From Desulfurococcales archaeon (GTDB taxonomy: Archaea; Thermoproteota; Thermoprotei_A; Sulfolobales; Ignisphaeraceae), in the NCBI GenBank assembly GCA_027037025.1, contig JALWBS010000017.1, forward strand, positions 1 through 14,557: a DNA stretch of 14,557 nucleotides, written 5' to 3'. The translations under genes and the position numbers were made by a program. The notes beneath the pieces are model-generated. The model was given only the letters and a program-made list of their open reading frames with translations. It was not told the origin of the DNA and ran no database searches. Below are positions 1-7,135 of the stretch, piece by piece. Position 1 is the first letter of the stretch. Every line of letters begins with the position of its first letter.

Positions 1-19
1 GCTCCGCATGGGTGGTTAC

Positions 20-208
20 ATGGGTAAGGGAACCCCATCGTTTGGTAAGATGAGTAAGAAGGTTACGCATATCAAGTGTCGGCGATGCGGTAGGGTTGCG
101 TTCAATGTTGCTAAGGGGTACTGTGCTGCGTGCGGCTTCGGAAGGTCTAAGAGAATGCGTAGGTATAGATGGCAGAACAAGAAGTACAATAGGGTTAGGA
201 TAAAGTAG
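20..208 (+). CDS. rpl37e: 50S ribosomal protein L37e (eL37)
   Basis: Small basic zinc-ribbon protein of the large ribosomal subunit, 62 residues from the chosen start. The N-terminus MGKGTPSFGK is the classic start of archaeal L37e. It is followed by a CxxC pair (CRRC) and a second pair (CAAC) 14 residues later, which together bind one zinc, and then by an Arg/Lys-rich tail that contacts rRNA. An in-frame ATG lies 12 bases upstream at 8, but it would add MGGY, which is not part of the family. A GGTGG stretch at 11-15 sits just before the ATG at 20 and could serve as its ribosome-binding site, so I chose 20. In many archaea this gene follows an Lsm/Sm protein gene; the window begins too close to show that. 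The gene ends 27 bases from the convergent rtcA stop. Confidence 0.96.
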   Translation: MGKGTPSFGKMSKKVTHIKCRRCGRVAFNVAKGYCAACGFGRSKRMRRYRWQNKKYNRVRIK

Positions 209-235
209 TTGGGTACCGTATCGCAACGCTACACG

Positions 236-1294
236 CTACTTCTCTACGCAAGCACCTACGATCTTTGCTCTGAAGGGTTTCTCCATTTCTCCGCGGATCT
301 CTATGTCTATGTCCAGAAACTTCTTGACGATCTCCATGACCGTGTAGGCATGCATCGTGAATCTCGAAGCTGTGAACACAGTGGTTCCGCACGCTAAAGC
401 TGCTGGCGCAACGATCATGTCGCCCATGTGCCTATCGAGCGCTGCTCCGCTTCCCAACTCCTCCAACAGTTTGTCCGCCGCTTCTCTACCAACCTCCTCG
501 GCTCTCTTACCCTTTGCTCCAAGAGCATCCGCGCCGAGCAAGCTGGATCTGCACTCAGCCACCAACACAATCCCGCTACCTGGACCTAAGTGAGGATCTT
601 TATCCGGTGGGTACCACTCCGTGGCGATCTCTATGGGTACACGAACAGCGTTTCGAAGCCTCTCCTCGGCAGCCTTAGCCTGTCTCTCAGCAACGTGCTT
701 TGGTAGCTTGACGGCGTGCGAGAAGCCCCTGATCTTCACGAGCTCTCCACGCTGCGAGAGCTCCACCGCCTGTATCCTCCCACTCGGTTGCGAACGGAGC
801 ACGACTATTCCTCCACCACGGGGGTAATGCCCTCTTCGCACCACCTCCAACTCCATTCTGTAACCCATTCTGCTGAGGATGGGTATCAGAACGTGCTTAA
901 CGTAGTCCACGGGTGGGCTCCATGGAACGTCCGTACCTCCCCTGATCTCGATTTCGATGGGTTCTGGAACGAAGGGGAGAACAGGTAGCAGCGCTTGTAT
1001 GACGAGAGTAACGCTGCCAGCTGTACCGATGTCGAACCTGTACCTACCTCCCCTAAGCGTTCTAGGCTCGAAGAGGAGCTCCGTGGAGCCTAGATGAAGA
1101 CCCTCGACCCTAGCCCTCGATATCTCCGCCAATACCCTGACCGCGGTCATGTGCTGTCGCTGCAATCCGGGGTTTCTCCTCTTGGCCCTTATGTTGAAGA
1201 TCCTTACGGGAACGCCCAGCGCTGCTGCCAAACCTATAGAGGTTCTCAGTATCTGACCCCCACCCTCTCCGAAGCTACCGTCTATCACTATCAT
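236..1294 (-). CDS. rtcA: RNA 3'-terminal phosphate cyclase
   Basis: RtcA converts an RNA 3'-phosphate to a 2',3'-cyclic phosphate using ATP, through a covalent enzyme-AMP intermediate. The 352-residue length is normal for the family. The N-terminal signature (DGSFGEGGGQILRTS, residues 5-19) is diagnostic, as is RRNPGLQRQH near residues 39-48. The C-terminal motif RFTMHAYT places the adenylated histidine at about residue 315, equivalent to E. coli His309, and HMGDM near 289-293 matches the HLADQ block. Its ATG shares one base with the nadM stop (TGATG on the minus strand), so the two genes form a tightly coupled operon with nadM first. It converges on rpl37e with only a 27-base gap. The physiological RNA substrate in archaea is not settled. 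Confidence 0.96.
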   Translation of the reverse strand: MIVIDGSFGEGGGQILRTSIGLAAALGVPVRIFNIRAKRRNPGLQRQHMTAVRVLAEISRARVEGLHLGSTELLFEPRTLRGGRYRFDIGTAGSVTLVIQALLPVLPFVPEPIEIEIRGGTDVPWSPPVDYVKHVLIPILSRMGYRMELEVVRRGHYPRGGGIVVLRSQPSGRIQAVELSQRGELVKIRGFSHAVKLPKHVAERQAKAAEERLRNAVRVPIEIATEWYPPDKDPHLGPGSGIVLVAECRSSLLGADALGAKGKRAEEVGREAADKLLEELGSGAALDRHMGDMIVAPAALACGTTVFTASRFTMHAYTVMEIVKKFLDIDIEIRGEMEKPFRAKIVGACVEK

Positions 1295-1815
1295 CAGTCT
1301 CTACCAGCCACTTCCCTAAGCCTTTCCACCCCCCTAATCTCATCTATTATCTTAGCTACCGAGGGCGGGACTAAGGATCTCCACTCGTCGCTTCCCATAA
1401 GCATCATCTTCCTTATGTTGGTAGAGCTCAGCTTCCCCCTCTCGAAGGGTGGGGGTATCAGAACCTCGTAGCCACACTCCTTGAACAACCTAACCACCAG
1501 AGGATTCCTAGCGATAGCGTACCTAAACCGAGGCACGTTCATCGCTAAGTACCGAACCCACACAGCATTCATGTAGATATCCGCTAGGGGTACTATCAAG
1601 ACCCTCGACCTGTCTATACCAGCATCCTCGAGAGCCGCCCTAATCATCTCGATCCTTTCACCAGCCGTGAAAGGATTTGAAAGCGTGTGGCTCTCCTGAG
1701 CCGAACCAACAACGATTACCAACTCGTCGAGTCTCTGCAGAGCCCACTCAATAACCTTTACATGGCCCCAGTGAATCGGTTGGAAACGCCCTGGGAACAC
1801 GCCCCTCAAAACCAT
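1294..1815 (-). CDS. nadM: nicotinamide-nucleotide adenylyltransferase (archaeal NadM type)
   Basis: This enzyme makes NAD+ from NMN and ATP, the last step of NAD synthesis, in the cytoplasm. The 173-residue protein is a single Rossmann-like nucleotidyltransferase domain of the usual archaeal NMNAT length. The GRFQPIHWGH segment (residues 9-18) carries the HxGH catalytic motif at His15-His18, and SSTNIR (130-135) is the conserved C-terminal ATP-binding SSTxxR motif. ESHTLSNPFTAGER (41-54) is also typical. The ATG at 1815 lies just before the first strand, so no residues of the fold are missing. It is first in a nadM-rtcA operon and is probably transcribed from the AT-rich element at about 1850. 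No strong Shine-Dalgarno sequence is visible, which fits a short leader. Confidence 0.95.
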   Translation of the reverse strand: MVLRGVFPGRFQPIHWGHVKVIEWALQRLDELVIVVGSAQESHTLSNPFTAGERIEMIRAALEDAGIDRSRVLIVPLADIYMNAVWVRYLAMNVPRFRYAIARNPLVVRLFKECGYEVLIPPPFERGKLSSTNIRKMMLMGSDEWRSLVPPSVAKIIDEIRGVERLREVAGRD

Positions 1816-1842
1816 TGACTTCGCCCCGACACCACATCGAAA

Positions 1843-1862
1843 ATAGACAGTGATAAATAGTG
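1843..1862. promoter_or_regulatory. divergent promoter between nadM and the 1917 gene
   Basis: This is the only AT-rich patch in the 101-base divergent gap. On the minus strand it reads CTATTTATCACTG, a good box A about 26 bases from a start site near 1829, giving nadM a short leader. On the plus strand GATAAATAG (1852-1860) could serve the gene at 1917 with a start site near 1882. Assignment rests on position and composition only. Confidence 0.5.
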
Positions 1863-1916
1863 GAGGTGCTCTCGATATAGCTCCGGAGAACTGGCTTCGC
1901 GTCGCGGGCTAGGATC

Positions 1917-2534
1917 ATGGATCTAGACAGTAGAGCGAACTCCGCCCAGAGAAGAAAGGTTATCGCTGCCCGAGAGGATCTGGTGAACAACGTATCGATC
2001 CTAGCGAAGAGAAGAGGAGCTACGCTGTATTCCTATGTAAACGAAGTGTTGGAACAAGCCATACGAGCCGAGGAACTCGGAGTAACGCTTAGAGAAGTCT
2101 TAGACTCATACGAATTCCTCCGAGCAAACCGAGTTGGTGGACTAACGCCTCTATCCATAGAGCTCCTCAACACGATAGCCAGGATCTGCAGTGAGAACGG
2201 TTGCCTACAAGAACTCGAGCGCGTAGCTCTTGAGAGCGGTAAGTGGTACGGAGAATTCATTAACATGAGATTTAAGCCTAATGTCTCCAACTTGAAAGAG
2301 TTATCGAAATTCATCGAGAGGATACTCCGAGAGACACGTTGGGAACTTACTGAGGTCTCAGTATCATGTGAAGGCACCATGCTTCGTGTTAGAGCAGTAT
2401 CTTTAGTCCTCAATAACGATGCCACTCGGATAATAGCTAAGTACATAGAAGGCCTCATGAACGCGGTGGGGTTCAAGCTCAACAATTACGACTTGCGCAA
2501 GGGTATAATAGACCTTCTATTTGAGCCAACATAA
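1917..2534 (+). CDS. unrecognised 205-aa protein with ribbon-helix-helix-like N-terminus
   Basis: I do not recognise this family. Residues 13-50 have the pattern of a ribbon-helix-helix DNA-binding unit: a short strand (RKVIAAR), a helix (EDLVNNVSILAKRRG), a turn with Thr36, and a second helix (TLYSYVNEVLEQAI). Residues 55-205 are mixed helix and strand and look like a separate globular domain with two cysteines near 90-100 and one near 149. No signal peptide or membrane segment is visible. The ATG at 1917 is the first in-frame start after a TAG at 1878-1880; no strong Shine-Dalgarno site precedes it. The gene lies 98 bases upstream of the S-layer gene on the same strand, but that gene has its own box A, so they are probably separate units. 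A role as a transcriptional regulator is inference from the N-terminal pattern alone. Confidence 0.8.
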   Translation: MDLDSRANSAQRRKVIAAREDLVNNVSILAKRRGATLYSYVNEVLEQAIRAEELGVTLREVLDSYEFLRANRVGGLTPLSIELLNTIARICSENGCLQELERVALESGKWYGEFINMRFKPNVSNLKELSKFIERILRETRWELTEVSVSCEGTMLRVRAVSLVLNNDATRIIAKYIEGLMNAVGFKLNNYDLRKGIIDLLFEPT

Positions 2535-2579
2535 TCAATTGGATAATATGTATACACTCAACTACATCTGTAGCCGACT

Positions 2580-2629
2580 CCTTTTAACCCCCAAAGATCA
2601 AACGGTTTCCTACGAGAGGTGTGGGTGAG
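2580..2629 (+). promoter_or_regulatory. promoter and Shine-Dalgarno of the S-layer gene
   Basis: CCTTTTAACC at 2580-2589 is a strong archaeal box A, predicting transcription from about 2611. Two ribosome-binding matches follow: GAGGTG at 2616-2621 and GGGTGAG at 2623-2629, the latter three bases before the ATG at 2633. The double match is consistent with very high expression, as expected for a surface-layer protein. Confidence 0.7.
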
Positions 2630-2632
2630 TTC

Positions 2633-5600
2633 ATGAAATCCAAAATCTTAGCTCTAATTGCCCTGATAAGCATAATCGCACCAACAGTGCTAATAACAGT
2701 TCCAGTAACATACGCTCAAACAAATGTAATATCTATAGTCAGCGTGACGCCTAGTACATATGTGCATCCGGGAGAGACCGTTACCGTTGAAGTCGCTGTA
2801 GGTATTTCGGGAGTACAATACACTGTAGAGCTACGAAGCTGCTATAACACGAGCATTGTATGGGCCAAGGTCACAAGAGTGGCACCATCAGCAGGCAATT
2901 ACATCGTAACGTTGGTTCTACCGAAAAGTGGCTTACCAGGAATAGGAGCACCAGCTTGCGCTCAGGTAGCGGCACTGAGTCCTGTCTCATCTACTGTAGC
3001 GACCTATAACTTAAGCATCGCACCATTAATAACAGTTAATGCAACGAAAACACCCAACATTCTACCCACGGGTCAGCCCATATACGTTAACATAACAGGT
3101 TACGGTTTTGATGATAATGCCACCATTTATAATGTCACCTTTGTAGGTCCGATAACAATTCACTATCCCGTGAACATCAATGTCACTAAGGAAGGCACAT
3201 TTACCGTAACTCTTGAGCTACTTAACGTCACAGGCGGTGAAGGACTCCCCGAGGGCTTATACGAAGTAGGTGTAGATTCTAACACCAGATATCTCAGTGA
3301 GCTTGAACCAGCTAATCTAACAATTGTACCACAGATAATAATATCGCCGACCTCCGGGCATGGAAGATGCGATTCAATATTGTGTGAGTTAGAGGACATG
3401 ACTATTACAGGTTATGGTTTTGACGCAAACTCGAACATTACTGAAGTTAAGTTCTATAACACGAACTTTAGCTTATGGTACAACTACACAATACTACATG
3501 GTGTACAAGCTGATGAATATGGGCACTTCGTGATACCGGGCAGTGCTATAATAAGTATTAATAAATACAACATGACCGCAGGCATGTATAACTTCTACAT
3601 CATCGAGAAACCAGCTACTCAGGTATTCACAACGGGTAAAGAAGCCATAAACTACAACACATTTAACACGTTGCAGATACCCCCAAGTCAAACTGAGGCT
3701 GTGCTAGGGACTCCCGCCAATGTAACTGCTGTATATTACGTAAATGGTGCGTGGACTTACAAGACTTTAGCAACGAGGAGCACTTACACAAAGACGGAGG
3801 TCCTAAGAATAGACTTCACTGAGAATGGAATCTCATATGAGCTTGCAGCAAACCTAGTGGAGGAGAACACTACCGCTGGATGGATATTAGTTCAATTTGC
3901 ACTATACAACATGAGTGTATCCCCACCAGTAACACTATTCAATGTAACCATCAACAGCTCCAGTTACAACTCCAACATAGGTGCTTACTATGCTGAGCTC
4001 TACTTCAATATAACCCCACGAGTAGTGTATAGCACTACGAAGAATGCCACATACATATACCACGCCGTATTCTACGACTATCCAAACATGGTATATTTAG
4101 TGCTTGAGAAACTAACATTCGAGGTATCCTACGCTAATCTTACGATGTATTACAGTAATACCGCTACGGGCAAGTTCTTGAAGTGGTACTTCGTGTATAA
4201 TGCTAGCAATCCAAGCGCTAGCAACTTTACGTACAGCAACGGTGAACTAAGCGCCTCAGTCAGCTTCATTGATGCGAATATAGCATTCAACGCTATCTTC
4301 ACAAGCGTACCAGCAGAGAAGTGGGCACAGCTAGACCTGGTGGCAACTCCGCTAACGATAAAGTTGTTCTACTTCGACAACGTATACTACATAGTAAGAC
4401 CCTTGTTAGTACTGATATCACCATCGATAGTAATGCCAGGAAGCACTGTAACCCTAGCTGCGTATGGTTACGGTCCTGCACCGAATACTCTAACCATAAC
4501 ACTAGATAAGAAACTTAAGATCGCCACGGTACCTCTAGGCAAAGATGGCAACGCTACATTCACTATAATACTTCCCAAGAACGTTACCTACGGTGCTCAC
4601 TATCTATGGGGCAGAGATAGTTATGGTTATGAATACTCGCTAGCGATAATCGTTGGCAGTAAAGCGTATTGGATTAAGTTGCCATTACCAAAGGTCATGG
4701 TGAATACCGCCACTAACATCGTAACTGCTGGATACAACGGTAAGACACTGATAGTATGTCCGTACCCTGTACAATTCATCGGCAACGCGTTAACATACAC
4801 TGTAAGATACACTGGCAAGTGTGACTATCTAGGAGATGAGATCGAGGTTGTAGTATCCGGTCTAAGCCCCGGAGATAAGATCGTCGTATACTTCGGCAAT
4901 GTTGAAGTTGCCACTGCAGTTGCCAACTCCTCTGGTATCGCTGTAGCCAGCTTCACCGTGCCAACATTACCACAGGGAAGCTATGAAATCAAGGTGGTGA
5001 CACCCTACGGCACGCTATATCCGCAGTTCTTCAACGGAACAATGTTCCTATCAGTGCCTGCTGTGATAGAGCCTAAGATTGTGCTAACCGATCTAAACAA
5101 TGAGTCGCTGCTACCAGTACTGGTAGGCCCCGGCATCGTCAAGGTGATAGGAACTGGGTTCCCGGTGGGTGCGGGCTTCGATGCTGTACTTATCAACGGC
5201 ACCGATGCCATAACAACCTTCGCTGCTAACATAAGAATGTGGACAACCAACGATTACGGAGAGCTGGTATCGACCGGTGGTGGGGCTCCAGCAATCTATC
5301 TACCAGTGCTACAGCCCGGTGCTTATGAGATCAGCTTGGTATACACGGTTGGGAGCACTACGGAGGTTAGCGCTGCCGGCGTGGTATACGTAGTGAACAA
5401 TGTGAGCATCGTGGCCACCAGCAACGAGTTGGCGAAGGCTATCTCGACCCTAGAGGCTGGGCTCAACGATCTGGCTAAGATGATGAGTAGCGCTGAAGCG
5501 AGTGTGCTAAGCGCTATTAAGAGCCTCGAGGGTTCGCTATCTAAGTACTCGGCGACGCTCAACAGCATAGTCAACAGCTTGAACAGCGTATCGTCTAAAG

Positions 5601-6445
5601 TCGAGAGCTTGGCATCTCAGGTAAGTGATCTGAAGAGCTACGTTGCTAACGAGATAGACAACTTGAAGAGCGAGATAAGCGCTGTGAGCAAGACCGTGAG
5701 CTCGCTAGCTAGCATCGCAGACGAGGTTAAGACTTTGAAGAGCTCCATAGCTTCGCTAAGCGAGACCGCCACGAAGATCGAGGACATTGCCACGAAGCTC
5801 AGCAGCAGCGTGAGTAGCATAACGAGTACGCTGAGCAGCATAAGCACCAAGATTAGCGATCTATCCAGCGCAGTATCGACTATAGAGAGCAGCCTCAGCA
5901 CGATAAGTAGCACTGTTAGCAGCAACGCTAAGGCGATCGCTGGCCTCAGCAGCTCGGTGAGCACTCTGAAGAGTCAGGTATCCACGTTGTCATCGACGCT
6001 AAGCGATGTGAAGAGTGCCATAAGCACGATAGAGAGCTCGCTAAGCAGCGTCTCGAAGACCGTAAGCAGCGTGGCTAGCACGTTATCGGCTCTCAGCGCT
6101 AGCGTAAGCGATATCAAGAGCAAGCTGGGCGAGATCAGCAGCTCGCTAAGCACAGTGTCTAGCAACGTGGCTTCGTTGAACAACAAGGTTAGCTCGCTAA
6201 GCAGCGAGGTTAGCAACGTGAAGAGCTCCGTTGCTTCGCTACAGAACAACGTAAAGAGCTTAGGCAACACCTTGGCCAACGTAAAGAGCTCGCTAAGCAG
6301 CGAGATAAGCAGCGCTAAGAAGAGCCTACAGTCATCGCTAGGAACTGTGCAGGTACTAGTGATAGTGGCACTAATACTCGCGCTGATCGCAGCCGTAGCC
6401 TCGATCTTCGGCGCCATACAGATCAGTAGGAAGTTAGCAGGGTAA
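2633..6445 (+). CDS. giant S-layer-type surface protein: Ig-like head, coiled-coil stalk, C-terminal membrane anchor
   Basis: Exported, membrane-anchored cell-surface protein of 1270 residues. Residues 1-28 form a signal peptide (MKSK, hydrophobic core, cleavage after TYA). Residues 29 to about 925 are beta-rich, with several Ig/IPT-like modules: TGYGFD occurs in two of them, and later copies use GYGYGP, VSGLSPGD and GTGFPVG, each closing with a G-x-Y strand. A Tyr/Phe/Asn-rich block lies near 335-615. About 30 N-x-S/T sequons and all six cysteines (70, 109, 246, 251, 709, 730) fall in this part. Residues about 930-1235 are a Ser-rich coiled coil with clear 3-4 heptad spacing and no sequons. 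One membrane helix (about 1237-1262) ends in the basic tail SRKLAG. I chose ATG 2633 over GTG 2621, which sits at the edge of the Shine-Dalgarno region. The plan matches tetrabrachion or a fused SlaA/SlaB, so an S-layer subunit is likely; the exact family is not certain. Confidence 0.88.
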   Translation: MKSKILALIALISIIAPTVLITVPVTYAQTNVISIVSVTPSTYVHPGETVTVEVAVGISGVQYTVELRSCYNTSIVWAKVTRVAPSAGNYIVTLVLPKSGLPGIGAPACAQVAALSPVSSTVATYNLSIAPLITVNATKTPNILPTGQPIYVNITGYGFDDNATIYNVTFVGPITIHYPVNINVTKEGTFTVTLELLNVTGGEGLPEGLYEVGVDSNTRYLSELEPANLTIVPQIIISPTSGHGRCDSILCELEDMTITGYGFDANSNITEVKFYNTNFSLWYNYTILHGVQADEYGHFVIPGSAIISINKYNMTAGMYNFYIIEKPATQVFTTGKEAINYNTFNTLQIPPSQTEAVLGTPANVTAVYYVNGAWTYKTLATRSTYTKTEVLRIDFTENGISYELAANLVEENTTAGWILVQFALYNMSVSPPVTLFNVTINSSSYNSNIGAYYAELYFNITPRVVYSTTKNATYIYHAVFYDYPNMVYLVLEKLTFEVSYANLTMYYSNTATGKFLKWYFVYNASNPSASNFTYSNGELSASVSFIDANIAFNAIFTSVPAEKWAQLDLVATPLTIKLFYFDNVYYIVRPLLVLISPSIVMPGSTVTLAAYGYGPAPNTLTITLDKKLKIATVPLGKDGNATFTIILPKNVTYGAHYLWGRDSYGYEYSLAIIVGSKAYWIKLPLPKVMVNTATNIVTAGYNGKTLIVCPYPVQFIGNALTYTVRYTGKCDYLGDEIEVVVSGLSPGDKIVVYFGNVEVATAVANSSGIAVASFTVPTLPQGSYEIKVVTPYGTLYPQFFNGTMFLSVPAVIEPKIVLTDLNNESLLPVLVGPGIVKVIGTGFPVGAGFDAVLINGTDAITTFAANIRMWTTNDYGELVSTGGGAPAIYLPVLQPGAYEISLVYTVGSTTEVSAAGVVYVVNNVSIVATSNELAKAISTLEAGLNDLAKMMSSAEASVLSAIKSLEGSLSKYSATLNSIVNSLNSVSSKVESLASQVSDLKSYVANEIDNLKSEISAVSKTVSSLASIADEVKTLKSSIASLSETATKIEDIATKLSSSVSSITSTLSSISTKISDLSSAVSTIESSLSTISSTVSSNAKAIAGLSSSVSTLKSQVSTLSSTLSDVKSAISTIESSLSSVSKTVSSVASTLSALSASVSDIKSKLGEISSSLSTVSSNVASLNNKVSSLSSEVSNVKSSVASLQNNVKSLGNTLANVKSSLSSEISSAKKSLQSSLGTVQVLVIVALILALIAAVASIFGAIQISRKLAG
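6035..6304 (+). repeat. degenerate direct repeats in the coiled-coil coding region
   Basis: AGCTCGCTAAGCA recurs four times, beginning at 6035, 6140, 6191 and 6287. The copies at 6191 and 6287 extend identically to 18 bases, ending in GCGAG, and the copy at 6035 extends to AGCAGC. All lie in the same reading frame and encode S-S-L-S. Spacings are 35, 17 and 32 codons. Copies 1, 2 and 4 are separated by 35 and 49 codons, exact multiples of seven, so they share one heptad phase. This suggests internal duplication within the stalk. Confidence 0.75.
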
Positions 6446-6476
6446 GCAGCAAGGCAATAGTATATTCCACAAAATG

Positions 6477-6497
6477 TTTTTAACAAATTTTCTTTTT
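6477..6497 (+). terminator. T-rich terminator after the S-layer gene
   Basis: Three T tracts (6477-6481, 6488-6491, 6493-6497) follow the S-layer stop by about 30 bases, as expected of archaeal oligo-T termination. The last tract runs into the stop codon of the convergent CYTH gene, so S-layer transcripts would end at the boundary. No hairpin is needed or obvious. Confidence 0.7.
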
Positions 6498-7062
6498 ATG
6501 GAGTTCTCTCATTCGAGCTCTTCTCGACTCTAGACAACATCATTTCCAGATACGATTTCACTATGAAGTTCTCCGAGATCTTCAGTATGGAAACGAACTG
6601 CTTTATCATCTCTCGGAACTGGTCCACGGAATCCACACCCTCAACCTCGACCTCTATGAACGTGCCTAAGCCCTGAACGTCGTCGAGGAACACCTTGTAT
6701 GGACCATACCTGTATATCTTCCTACGTTTCTTAATTAGGTAGTACCTGAATCCAAGTTCCTCGAAGATCTGTAGCAGTTTTCTACCGTCCTCCACGCTCA
6801 CAGTGATTTCCTTACGTATCTTCATGTCGGGAACTATCTTCGGGCCTTTGAACGTTAACTCGCTTACGGTTCTCTTCAGAACCTTGCTCTTCCTTATCCG
6901 TACGCGTAGGGCCATATCCCGCGCTTTCAGGTCTATGCATGGGTAGAGATCTATGTAGTAATCCTCCTCGAGAACGTCGTCTACGAGCACGGCTCCTAGA
7001 TTCCTAAGCTTCTTCTCTATATCCTCGAGGTTGTCTACCGAGACCTTGACCTCGTACTCCAT
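6496..7062 (-). CDS. CYTH-domain protein (class IV adenylate cyclase / triphosphatase-like)
   Basis: A 188-residue CYTH triphosphate-tunnel protein. The N-terminal ExExK motif is EYEVK (Glu2, Glu4, Lys6). The tunnel is lined by basic residues in ALRVRIRK (51-58), ELTFKGPK (68-75) and RKEITV (83-88), and the acidic C-terminal strand reads LDDVQGLGTFIEVEVEG (126-142). The segment YYIDLYPCIDLKARDMALRVR is close to the CyaB/class IV cyclase subfamily. Such enzymes act on ATP, thiamine triphosphate or tripolyphosphate with a divalent metal. In archaea the substrate is usually not known, and I make no cAMP claim. An in-frame GTG at 7077 exists, but it is part of the GGTGAG Shine-Dalgarno site lying 10 bases before the ATG at 7062, so the ATG is preferred. 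The gene diverges from the FKBP gene. Confidence 0.88.
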   Translation of the reverse strand: MEYEVKVSVDNLEDIEKKLRNLGAVLVDDVLEEDYYIDLYPCIDLKARDMALRVRIRKSKVLKRTVSELTFKGPKIVPDMKIRKEITVSVEDGRKLLQIFEELGFRYYLIKKRRKIYRYGPYKVFLDDVQGLGTFIEVEVEGVDSVDQFREMIKQFVSILKISENFIVKSYLEMMLSRVEKSSNERTP

Positions 7063-7089
7063 AGCCAAGGTTCTCACCGTCTCTACAAT

Positions 7090-7113
7090 CAGCTTTTATT
7101 CCTTGCCTACATA
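7090..7113. promoter_or_regulatory. divergent promoter between CYTH and FKBP genes
   Basis: The 73-base gap between the two starts holds TTTTATT at 7094-7100, a box A for FKBP with a predicted start site near 7122. On the minus strand, TTATGTAGG (about 7105-7113) or AATAAAAGC (about 7092-7100) could drive the CYTH gene. The first would keep the GGTGAG ribosome-binding site inside the transcript. Which one is used cannot be told by eye. Confidence 0.45.
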
Positions 7114-7135
7114 AGCCTATACAAGGCTAGGGACG

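Noticed and set aside
8..19. Upstream ATG for rpl37e
   Set aside because: It adds MGGY not found in the family, and its GGTGG overlaps the likely ribosome site of the ATG at 20.
1..51. Possible end of an upstream Lsm gene in frames 1 or 3
   Set aside because: Only 8-16 codons are available and none resembles a known Lsm C-terminus, so no call is made.
357..1471. Several plus-strand open frames opposite rtcA and nadM
   Set aside because: They are antisense to two clearly identified enzymes, have no recognisable domains, and lack ribosome sites.
5479..5495. TGATGA followed by CTGA in the S-layer gene, resembling a C/D box pair
   Set aside because: Only 6 bases separate the boxes and no C'/D' pair follows; it is chance within codons for a Met-Met-Ser stretch.
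6035..6304. Regularly recurring short repeats considered as a CRISPR array
   Set aside because: Repeats are in frame, irregularly spaced, coding, and the spacers are themselves serine heptads.
5323..6486. Leucine-rich minus-strand frames opposite the S-layer coiled coil
   Set aside because: They arise because AGC/GCT-rich serine heptads read as Leu/Ser/Ala in the reverse direction; no start signals or hydrophobic pattern typical of real membrane proteins.
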